This document shows positions 6,230 through 12,438 of a stretch of DNA of 12,485 nucleotides, piece after piece. Each line of letters begins with the position of its first letter. Position 1 is the first letter of the stretch. The notes below the pieces were generated by a model. The model did not search any database and was not told the DNA's origin. It saw only the letters and a program-made list of their open reading frames with translations. Origin of the DNA: JBEKHI01 sp050012355. Its GTDB lineage: Bacteria > Actinomycetota > Actinomycetes > Streptosporangiales > Streptosporangiaceae. Made by a program: the position numbers and the translations under genes. The stretch is taken from NCBI GenBank assembly GCA_050012355.1, contig JBEKHI010000249.1:1-12485 (forward strand). The letters run 5' to 3'.

Positions 6230-9093
6230 GGTTCTGCGGGGGCTTGACCATGACCTTTCACTGCGCCCAGTGCTCTCGAGAGCCTGCCGTGCTTCGTCGC
6301 CGCAATGCGGCCCTGATCACTGGCCGGACTGTCCGGGACGTGCCACAAGTACGTGCTGCCGCCAGAGTCCGCGACGGCCAGAGTCTTCCCATCGGGCGTG
6401 AAGGCCAAGGCGTTTACCTCCTGTCCTGCCGGAGGGGTCAACGGAGTGGATGTGCGGGTGTTGACATTCCACAGGTACGTGGTGCCGTTATCGGCTAGGT
6501 CGCCAGCAGCCAGGATCGTCCCGCTGGGATTCCAGGCGAGGGCTCCGATCCCCAGGCTGTTTCCCGGGTCGGGTAGCTGGGTTGGCGTGCGAGTAGCGAC
6601 GTTCCACAGATAAGTGATGCCGTTATCGGCGCCGACGGCAAGAATTTGCCCGCCTGGACGCCACGCGACCGCGTTCACGCTGGACTGTCCGGGGTCAGCA
6701 AGCTGGGTGAATGTGTCAGTCCTGATGTCCCACAGGTACGTGGTGCCGTTGCTGTCGCCGATGGCGAGGACGGTCCCGTTCTGGTTCCATGACAGCGAGT
6801 ACACCTCGTCGTCAGTCCCTAGGGTCTTCGACCGCACAATCTTCCGGGTATTGGTGTTCCACAGGTAGGTAGTGCCGTTGTTGTCGCCGACGGCGAGGGT
6901 GATCCCGTCTGGCTCCCATGCGACCGAGCTCACGCCCTCGCTAGACGGATCAGCGAGCGTCGTGAATGTGCGGGCGGCCATGTTCCACAGGTATGTAGTG
7001 CCATTATTATCACCGGCCGCGAGAATCGTCCCGCGTTGATTCCACGCCACCGAATTTACTCCGGTGCTTCCCGGATCCTGCAGCTTGGCGGGTTTCCCGG
7101 TGGCCATATTCCACAGATAGGTGCAGCCACGGGTCTCCTGCTCAGCGGAGTTCACGCTACCGGCCGCAAGGAATTTTCCGTTCGGGCTGAATGCCAGGAA
7201 GTAAGGGAGATACTCCGGATTCTTCAGGGCTCGCGGGGATGACCCCATTGCAGCCTCGGCGGTCACCGGGCTACCGGTGGTCCGGCTGGCCAGGGATAGT
7301 GCGGTGAGGCTGCCGCCGACAATTATCACGACCATCGCGGCCGCTGCCGCCAGAACTGCCCGTATCGGTTGCCCGCCGCCGCCTCCCGTGGCCTGGCCGT
7401 CGTTGTGCGGGATTGCCTGCAGCCGACTGGCCAGTTCTCGCGCGGTGGGGCGGGCGGCCGGGTTCTTGCTGAGCGCGGCGGACAGTATGCCGCGAAGCTG
7501 TGCCGGGACGTCAGTGAGATCGGGCTGGTGGTCGAGGATCTGGTACCACACCGTCGCCAGGCACGAGGCAGTCCCGAAGGGCTGGTGGCCGGTCGTCGCG
7601 TAGACCATGGTGCTGGCCCAGGAAAAGACGTCCGACGCGGTGGTGAGCTCGGTGTTCTCGATCTGTTCCGGCGACATGTACGCAGGGGTGCCGACCCGCA
7701 GGCCAACGGATTCATGATCCTGCCCGGAACTGACCGGACGGGCGATCCCGAAGTCGATAACCTTCGGTCCGGAGCGCGACAAGATGACGTTGGACGGCGT
7801 CAGGTCGCCGTGGATGATCCCCGCATGGTGGGCGGCGGCTATGGCGGCGACAGTGCCAGTGCACACCTGCTTCGCCTTCGCCGACGGCAGCGGCCCCGTG
7901 CGGGCGACCTGATCCAGTAGCGTCGGCCCGTCGCCGAATTCCGTTACCAGGTAGGCCGGCTCGCTTGCGGTAGCAGCCTCAATGACCCGTGCCGTGAACG
8001 GTGACCGGACCCGCTGCGCGGTAGCCGCCTCGGCGGCGAAGCGCCGTAGGAAGACCGGGTCCCGGGCGAATTCCGGCCTGATCACCTTGACCGCGACCTC
8101 GCTGCCGTGATCGTCATGGGCGAGGTACACGACGCCCATCGATCCCTCGCCAAGCCGCCGCAGGATCTTGTACTGACCGATCTGCCGCGGATCCGTAGCC
8201 TCCAGCGGCGCCTGGCGGTACGGAAAATCCGCGTTCTCCTCCTCCGGGGACAACCGCCGGATGCTCTTGGCGCGCGGCCCGCGCTGATCCCGGGTGACCT
8301 CCACCCGAACTCGCTGGCCTTCCGTGAGGCGTCCGATGCCAGACAAGGCCGAGGTGGAGTCGATGAATACGTCCGCGTTACCGTTATCCGGCGTGATGGC
8401 GCCGTATCCCCTGGCCGCGTCGAACCAGCGCACCGTGCCCTGTGCCGTCACCTCCGCCTCGTCCTCAGCGAGATCGTCGGCTAGCTCGACGTACAGCGGC
8501 GTCCCGAGCAGGTACTCGCCGTTCTCTAGTGGCCCCCGGCGCAGGAAGCGGGCCAAGAACCGCACCGGCTGCGACATCACGCAGATCTCGTTTGCCGCAG
8601 CCTCCAGATCCCGCCCGAAGTCCTCGGGCCGTCCCCCGTCGAAGACGGCTTCGCGGATCGTCGCCACGTGGGAGCCGGTCTGTACCTGCGACGCAGGGTG
8701 CCCGCGCAGGTTGCTGACTGAACCGCCTAGGACCACCAGCAGTGGCCCCGCGTAGCCGCAGAACAGCACGGTCTGGCCGTCCTGCAGCGGCTTCCAGCCC
8801 ATCTCGGCCTGCCCGGCGAACCACCCGCGTTCGGCGGCCAGACCACCGACCGTGGTGCGCTGCCGAATGTACTGCTCGGCGACGGCAAGCCGGGCTGCCT
8901 GGCTGCGGTTCCGTAGAGACCGGTCCACGCCCGAACTCGCGACCTCGGCGCTGAGCAAGCCGAAATCGACCCTCAGCCTCGCCGCGAGCGTCAGCCGGGC
9001 CGGCTCATCGATTTGATCGATAATCTCAGCCAGCTTAAGTGCGGACACATAGAGCAAAGACCGCAAAGGATGCATATTGCTCTCATTGGTCAT
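6217..9093 (-). CDS. Transmembrane Ser/Thr protein kinase with N-terminal sensor-like domain, cold-shock domain and C-terminal WD40-type propeller
   Basis: A 958-residue protein. Residues 1-210 form a domain that from memory resembles DUF7019/SAVMC3_10250 proteins (SLLYVSALK at the start, VLGGSVSNLRG in the middle, LLGTPLYVEL at the end). Residues 218-281 form a cold-shock domain (GTVRWFDAARGYGAITP, DVFID, EGQRVRVEV). Residues 307-560 form a PknB-type kinase with glycine loop GEGSMGVV, K336, E355, HGDLTPSN (D430, N435), DFG (447-449) and SPE. Residues 577-601 are one transmembrane helix. Residues 628-920 form seven WD40-like repeats, each ending TYLWN or similar. The kinase should face the cytoplasm and the propeller the outside. 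HRD has become HGD, so activation-loop control may differ. ATG 9093 has GAGGGGG seven bases upstream. The gene is monocistronic. Kinase-WD40 fusions such as PkwA are known in actinomycetes; I know of none with these N-terminal modules. Confidence 0.93.
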   Translation of the reverse strand: MTNESNMHPLRSLLYVSALKLAEIIDQIDEPARLTLAARLRVDFGLLSAEVASSGVDRSLRNRSQAARLAVAEQYIRQRTTVGGLAAERGWFAGQAEMGWKPLQDGQTVLFCGYAGPLLVVLGGSVSNLRGHPASQVQTGSHVATIREAVFDGGRPEDFGRDLEAAANEICVMSQPVRFLARFLRRGPLENGEYLLGTPLYVELADDLAEDEAEVTAQGTVRWFDAARGYGAITPDNGNADVFIDSTSALSGIGRLTEGQRVRVEVTRDQRGPRAKSIRRLSPEEENADFPYRQAPLEATDPRQIGQYKILRRLGEGSMGVVYLAHDDHGSEVAVKVIRPEFARDPVFLRRFAAEAATAQRVRSPFTARVIEAATASEPAYLVTEFGDGPTLLDQVARTGPLPSAKAKQVCTGTVAAIAAAHHAGIIHGDLTPSNVILSRSGPKVIDFGIARPVSSGQDHESVGLRVGTPAYMSPEQIENTELTTASDVFSWASTMVYATTGHQPFGTASCLATVWYQILDHQPDLTDVPAQLRGILSAALSKNPAARPTARELASRLQAIPHNDGQATGGGGGQPIRAVLAAAAAMVVIIVGGSLTALSLASRTTGSPVTAEAAMGSSPRALKNPEYLPYFLAFSPNGKFLAAGSVNSAEQETRGCTYLWNMATGKPAKLQDPGSTGVNSVAWNQRGTILAAGDNNGTTYLWNMAARTFTTLADPSSEGVSSVAWEPDGITLAVGDNNGTTYLWNTNTRKIVRSKTLGTDDEVYSLSWNQNGTVLAIGDSNGTTYLWDIRTDTFTQLADPGQSSVNAVAWRPGGQILAVGADNGITYLWNVATRTPTQLPDPGNSLGIGALAWNPSGTILAAGDLADNGTTYLWNVNTRTSTPLTPPAGQEVNALAFTPDGKTLAVADSGGSTYLWHVPDSPASDQGRIAATKHGRLSRALGAVKGHGQAPAEPISG
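6334..7212 (-). repeat. Seven tandem WD40-like repeats of the kinase propeller
   Basis: Seven units of about 42 to 45 codons each end in TYLW (residues about 658, 700, 742, 786, 828, 872, 915) and usually include SVAWNxxGTxLAxGDxNGTTYLWN. The similarity is also visible in DNA, with repeated stretches around 6341, 6465, 6605, 6730, 6860, 6986 and 7112 resembling TTCCACAGGTACGTGGTGCC on the plus strand. Seven blades make a closed propeller. This is a protein repeat, not a CRISPR array. Confidence 0.88.
8251..8442 (-). other. Cold-shock (CSD) domain inside the kinase gene
   Basis: Encodes residues 218-281. The fold signature is clear: GTVRWFDAARGYGAITPDNG matches the usual GTVKWFNxxKGFGFI. However, the second RNP1 phenylalanine is A232, and the RNP2 VFVHF has become VFIDS, so His and Phe are D245 and S246. 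W223, Y230 and F243 are retained. Canonical RNA or ssDNA stacking should be weakened, which suggests altered ligand binding or a structural role. Confidence 0.85.
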
Positions 9094-9100
9094 CGCTTGG

Positions 9101-9107
9101 CCCCCTC
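9101..9107 (-). promoter_or_regulatory. Ribosome binding site of the kinase gene
   Basis: GAGGGGG on the minus strand, seven bases before the ATG at 9093. It fixes the start of the 958-residue protein. Confidence 0.75.
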
Positions 9108-9235
9108 GCGTTTAACCGCTCAGAAGATAGTAACCAGGTTCGCAATACACTTCGCCCGTACGCCGAAAATTCACTAATGCCGCTATTAAGATCTCATGTG
9201 CTGCAAGGTGTATCACTGCCGCCGGCTCCGGATTA

Positions 9236-9251
9236 ATTAGATTCGTCTAAT
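9236..9251. promoter_or_regulatory. Perfect palindrome upstream of the kinase gene, candidate operator
   Basis: ATTAGA, then the loop TTCG, then TCTAAT, giving 16 bases with perfect six-base arms. It lies about 143 to 158 bases upstream of the kinase start, in an AT-rich patch. A wider pair of arms, GCCGCCGG (9218-9225) and CCGGCGGC (9275-9282), surrounds it but has a different centre. It lacks a T-run, so a regulator site is more likely than a terminator. No clear promoter boxes were recognised. Confidence 0.4.
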
Positions 9252-9323
9252 GAGTAGTAAATTGGCACTCGTTACCGGCGGCTCAGCGTTGGCGGCCTCT
9301 CACCTCGTCCTGCAACCGCCGGA

Positions 9324-9594
9324 TCAGGCATACCGATGTGCGTGATGATTAGATCCCCGGCCCGTGGCATTGGCATCCGCCTGCTCAAGGCCGACCGCGC
9401 CAACCCAGGCGACAACTTCGGCGGATATTTCCACGAGCGGCCAAGCAGGATCGATCACGGAACGTAGCCTGAACGCGATCCTGCGCCAGCGATAGATCGC
9501 CGACTCTGCGCGGCTGATGCCCGGGGAGCCGCAGCACGGTGCCAGTACGCATATCTTCCAGTTCTGTACGGATCTCGTCGTCGAGCGCGCACTC
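9324..9594 (-). pseudogene. Frameshifted remnant of an unidentified gene
   Basis: Two coherent minus-strand stretches lie end to end in different frames: LDDEIRTELEDMRTGTVLR (about 9580-9525) and GISRAESAIYRWRRIAF, running on through DPAWPLVEISAEVVAWVGAVGLEQAD to a TGA at 9324-9326. Removing one base in the C/G run at 9519-9525 joins them as TVLRLPGISRAES. The first part has a TGA directly upstream at 9595-9597 and no start codon that gives a full gene. The composition is protein-like (regular Ala, Leu, Glu, Arg, few rare codons). I do not recognise the family. The call rests on frame coherence alone and could be chance. It occupies most of the roughly 500-base interval between the kinase and the next gene remnant. 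Confidence 0.4.
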
Positions 9595-10005
9595 TCATCG
9601 CGGCAGATGCGCGCACCCGAGCCCCTTCACCGGGATCGACCGCGAAAGCCTTCGCAGCGCTCGGGTGTGGCGCGGGCGGTCGATCATGGGCTGGGCTTCA
9701 CGTGAGGTCTTGGGGGGGTGCAGCACGATTCGCCCGTGGGCCTTGCGGCTGGCGAGGGCCCGGTAGGCATCCTGCACGGCTGTGAGTGGGTAGGTTGCGG
9801 CAATGGGGATGTGAAGATCGCCGGAAGCGGCGAGGTCAGCCAACCCGGACAGCGCGGGAAGGCCTCCGGCATCGGTCGTCCCGAGCGCCTTGACGCCCTT
9901 GTCCTGCGCGCCGCGGTAGTCGACGACGGTGTCGATCCGCTCTCGCGGCACGTTCAATGCGAGTGCGAGATCGATGTAACCGCGGCCGACCGCGTCGATG
10001 AACGC
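9595..10005 (-). pseudogene. C-terminal fragment of a zinc-type alcohol dehydrogenase / quinone oxidoreductase-like (MDR) protein
   Basis: From about 10005 downwards the minus strand encodes AFIDAVGRGYIDLALALNVP, then RIDTVVDYRGAQDKGVKALG, a helical linker LSGLADLAASGDLHIPIAATYPL and AVQDAYRALASRKAHGRIVL. This is the standard C-terminal third of NADP-dependent medium-chain oxidoreductases. The Rossmann GxGxxG core and the whole N-terminal catalytic domain, which should lie upstream, are absent. Upstream sequence in the same frame (10006 to 10362) is not MDR-like and is antisense to another gene fragment. The last 30 residues after GRIVLHPP also look non-native and follow a run of seven C (9712-9718), where a slip could have removed the true stop. 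Confidence 0.72.
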
Positions 10006-10231
10006 ATGTGCCAAGCTCCACGAGATGGACCGGGGCGACTTCGCCGCGGAATTCCCGCTGGAGTGGGCCCTGAAGGACGTGGACCTCGCAATCAGCGCCG
10101 CTGCTGACCAGACGCCGCCGCTGCTGGCGGCGCTCTCTGCGCAGTGGCACGCCGCCGTGGCCGCCGGACACGGCCGCCAGGACATCAGCGCCGCCCGCCT
10201 GGCCCTGGCCAGCGGCAGCGCGGCGACATAG
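9998..10231 (+). pseudogene. C-terminal fragment of a 3-hydroxyisobutyrate / 6-phosphogluconate dehydrogenase-like oxidoreductase
   Basis: The plus strand encodes EMDRGDFAAEFPLEWALKDV, then DLAISAAADQTPPLLAALSAQW and AAVAAGHGRQDISAARLALAS. This is the helical C-terminal end of the NAD-binding 11 domain in beta-hydroxyacid dehydrogenases (typically RDF, then KDL, AA, LPL, AAGHGDEDLSA). Family similarity starts around 10016. The N-terminal Rossmann domain (GxGxMG) and the catalytic Lys region are missing, and the frame is closed by a TAA just upstream. The 78 residues visible are about a quarter of a normal protein. It abuts the MDR fragment head to head, so both lost their 5' parts at the same point (10005-10016). 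Confidence 0.65.
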
Positions 10232-10362
10232 CCCACCGCTAAGGACGATCGCGGCAGGAGAAACCGCGGGCCCTCCCTCGACGCTAAACCCCCAGTCGCC
10301 TTATTGCATACAAACCCCCGCACCCCCGCCCCCGCCAACTCGCAGCTACCCGTCGGCCACAC

Positions 10363-11073
10363 CTACCTGGCAGAGCTGTCCTTGCCCGGACGGTTCACGG
10401 TCTCGATCCCGACGAGGATGAGATCGATGCCGGCGAGGAACTGCTCGCGGTCGTCGTGTTCGCGCAGTTGCGTCCTGGCTTTGTGCACGGATGGGTACTT
10501 GGCGGGGTCGAGCTGCGCCCACTGTGCGGCGACGGTGGCGAGGAAAGTTGACCGGTCCATCTTGCTGTTGGCGAGCGCACGGGCGTTGGCGGCGTTCTGC
10601 CCGGCGACGCCGAGGATGTAGTTCATGAGCACGCCTGCGGAGTCGGACAACGCCGGTTGGGGCACGTCGAGTGCCTGCAGTTGCTCGCTCACGCTCTCGT
10701 AGATGTCCAGCAGTGCCGGCCGCCATGGCTCTCGCGTGAGCTGGGCACCGACCCAGGGGTGAGCGTCGATCGCATCGAACAGGCCAAGCGCGACGGCACG
10801 CAGCACTTGCCGGGGGTCGGCGTTGGCGACAAGGTCGGTCACGATGCGAGCGATGACGTGGTCGGTGGCCGCCGCGAGCAGGTCGTTCCTGTCCGCGACG
10901 TGGTGATATATCGCCCCGTACCCGGTGGCCAGACGCACGGTGAGCGCCCGCAAGGTCAGAGCGTCCTCACCCTCGGCGTCAAGTATCTCGATAGCGGCCT
11001 TGACGATCACGTCCCTGGACAGCGCCTCCGTGCGTCGGGGAGCCCGTTGAGCCTTGGTCGCCATGAGCTCCAT
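10363..11073 (-). CDS. TetR/AcrR-family transcriptional regulator
   Basis: From the chosen ATG (11073) the protein has 236 residues. The N-terminal TetR helix-turn-helix spans about residues 15-65: LSRDVIVKAAIEILDAEG, then DALTLRALTVRLATGYGAIYHHV and ADRNDLLAAATDHVI. The remaining helical domain binds ligand and dimerises. ATG 11073 (MELMATK) or ATG 11064 (MATK) are both possible; GGAG lies only three bases before the latter. A longer frame to 11133 crosses the putative operator and is unlikely. The gene is divergent from the FAD monooxygenase, with 78 bases between the starts, a common actinomycete pair in which the TetR protein represses both genes until a substrate-like ligand binds. No family-specific ligand can be read. 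Confidence 0.9.
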   Translation of the reverse strand: MELMATKAQRAPRRTEALSRDVIVKAAIEILDAEGEDALTLRALTVRLATGYGAIYHHVADRNDLLAAATDHVIARIVTDLVANADPRQVLRAVALGLFDAIDAHPWVGAQLTREPWRPALLDIYESVSEQLQALDVPQPALSDSAGVLMNYILGVAGQNAANARALANSKMDRSTFLATVAAQWAQLDPAKYPSVHKARTQLREHDDREQFLAGIDLILVGIETVNRPGKDSSAR

Positions 11074-11085
11074 TCTGCCACGAAT

Positions 11086-11131
11086 GGATGGCCGCTCCAA
11101 ACTTGTGCTAGCCTCATTGGAGTGGCGATCC
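11086..11131. promoter_or_regulatory. Long inverted repeat between tetR and the monooxygenase gene, candidate TetR operator
   Basis: Left arm GGATGGCCGCTCCAA (11086-11100). The right arm TTGGAGTGGCGATCC (11117-11131) is its reverse complement at 13 of 15 positions. The spacer is 16 bases. The site fills most of the gap between the two divergent starts and would overlap both promoters. Binding by the adjacent TetR protein is inferred. The centre-to-centre geometry could also hold two dimers. Confidence 0.6.
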
Positions 11132-11140
11132 ATAGAGCTC

Positions 11141-11147
11141 GGAGGAG
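11141..11147 (+). promoter_or_regulatory. Ribosome binding site of the monooxygenase gene
   Basis: GGAGGAG, four bases before the ATG at 11152. It decides the start against the much longer open frame that runs back to 10657 through the tetR gene. Confidence 0.8.
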
Positions 11148-11151
11148 CACG

Positions 11152-12438
11152 ATGACTACACCGGTTACCGTCGTCGGGGCTGGCCTCGGCGGTCTCGTCC
11201 TAGCCCGCGTCCTGCAGGTGAACGGCATCCCGGTCACGGTCTATGAAGCGGAGGCCTCGGCGGCCGCGCGTACCCAGGGCGGGTTGCTTGACATCCACCC
11301 CTGGAACGGCCAGCCAGCGCTCCAGGCGGCCGGCTTGATCGAGGAGTTCCGCGGCCTCGTCCTCCCTGGCCGGGAGTCCTACCGGGTTCTGGACCGGGCA
11401 GGGACTGTTTTGCTCGACCGACCCGACGACGGCACGGGCGAGCGTCCAGAGGTGCCGCGCGGCGAACTGCGGCAGATGCTGCTGGACTCGCTTCCGGACG
11501 GCATCGTGCAATGGGGGCGCAAGGTCAGCGGCGTGCGGGCTCTCGGCGAGCGCCGCCACGAGCTGCGCTTCGCCGACGGAGCCACCGTCGTTACGAGCTT
11601 GCTGGCCGGGGCAGACGGGGCGTGGTCACGGGTCCGGCCGGTGTTGTCCGACGCCACCCCGGAGTACGTGGGCGTCATATCCGTCGAGTACTTCTTGTTC
11701 GACGGGGACACCCGTCATCGCGCCACGGCGGAGGCGGTCGGCGCCGGGTCGTTGTTCGCGCTCGCGCCGGGCAAGGGCTTCCTGGCTTACCGGGAAAGAG
11801 GCGGCACTCTGCACGCGTACGTTCAGCTCAAGGCGCCACGGGACTGGCTCGCCGACGTGGCCGACGGTGCATCTGTGTCGGCGCGGGTCGTTGCCGAGTT
11901 CGACGGGTGGGCGCCTGAGCTTACGGCGCTGATCACCGACAGCGACACCGCGCCGGTCGTGCGCCCCCTCTACGCATTGCCGGCCGGGCACCGCTGGGCT
12001 CGGGTGCCCGGGGTGACCCTGATCGGGGATGCCGCCCACCTCGCGCCCCCGAACGGCGAAGGCGCGAACACGGCCATGCAGGACGGAGCCGAACTCGGCC
12101 AGGCCATCGCCGCGCACCCCGACGACGTCGAGGTCGCGCTGGCCGAGTACGAGCAGGCCATGCTCTCGCGTGCCGCCGCCGAAGCCGGAGGCGAGGACAT
12201 CTACGGCATCATGCTCGGCGACGACGCGCCCCACAGCTGGATCGCCATGATGAACGACGCCGAGCAAGCATCGTTAGCGCGCGACACCCGGCGCCCCCGC
12301 CACCCGCACGACCGCCTGGATGACTCTTGGCGGTTTCAGAATCCGATGGCTTCGCGGAGCAGCAGGACGGTGCCGCGTCCGGGTTCGGGTTCCGCGTTGA
12401 GGATGAGCACCCGGTTGACGGCGCTGGGCTTGCCGTAG
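11152..12438 (+). CDS. FAD-dependent monooxygenase (PHBH-fold, TetX-like group A flavoprotein)
   Basis: A 428-residue protein. The FAD-binding GxGxxG is in VTVVGAGLGGLVLARVL (residues 6-21). VPRGELRQMLLDSL (101-114) corresponds to the conserved Arg region. LLAGADGAWSRVRP (150-163) is the DG motif. VTLIGDAAHLAPPNGEGAN (288-306) is the GD motif, which binds the FAD ribityl/pyrophosphate and is followed by a helix with DGAELGQAI. Such enzymes use NAD(P)H and O2 to hydroxylate aromatic or polyketide-like compounds, and TetX hydroxylates tetracyclines. The substrate here is unknown, and resistance is only one possibility. Residues from about 376 on (ARDTRRPRHPHDR and beyond) exceed the normal family end and run antisense to the next gene, so the native stop may have been lost. 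It is probably controlled by the divergent TetR regulator. Confidence 0.9.
   Translation: MTTPVTVVGAGLGGLVLARVLQVNGIPVTVYEAEASAAARTQGGLLDIHPWNGQPALQAAGLIEEFRGLVLPGRESYRVLDRAGTVLLDRPDDGTGERPEVPRGELRQMLLDSLPDGIVQWGRKVSGVRALGERRHELRFADGATVVTSLLAGADGAWSRVRPVLSDATPEYVGVISVEYFLFDGDTRHRATAEAVGAGSLFALAPGKGFLAYRERGGTLHAYVQLKAPRDWLADVADGASVSARVVAEFDGWAPELTALITDSDTAPVVRPLYALPAGHRWARVPGVTLIGDAAHLAPPNGEGANTAMQDGAELGQAIAAHPDDVEVALAEYEQAMLSRAAAEAGGEDIYGIMLGDDAPHSWIAMMNDAEQASLARDTRRPRHPHDRLDDSWRFQNPMASRSSRTVPRPGSGSALRMSTRLTALGLP

Noticed and set aside
6334..7212. Regular DNA repeats that could suggest a CRISPR or tandem-repeat locus
   Set aside because: The period is about 126-135 bases in frame with a protein, and each unit encodes a WD40-like blade.
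10249..10268. Hairpin CGCGG...CCGCG after the dehydrogenase fragment as a terminator
   Set aside because: A five-base stem with a nine-base loop and no T-run is too weak to support.
10657..11151. Upstream extension of the monooxygenase frame
   Set aside because: It runs antisense through tetR and the operator; the strong GGAGGAG RBS places the start at 11152.
11626..12267. Minus-strand frame of 213 codons opposite the monooxygenase
   Set aside because: Antisense shadow of FAD-binding motifs, with no domain of its own.
11152..12438. Naming the monooxygenase a tetracycline resistance gene (tetX)
   Set aside because: The motifs are general to group A flavin monooxygenases; nothing in the sequence I can see fixes the substrate.
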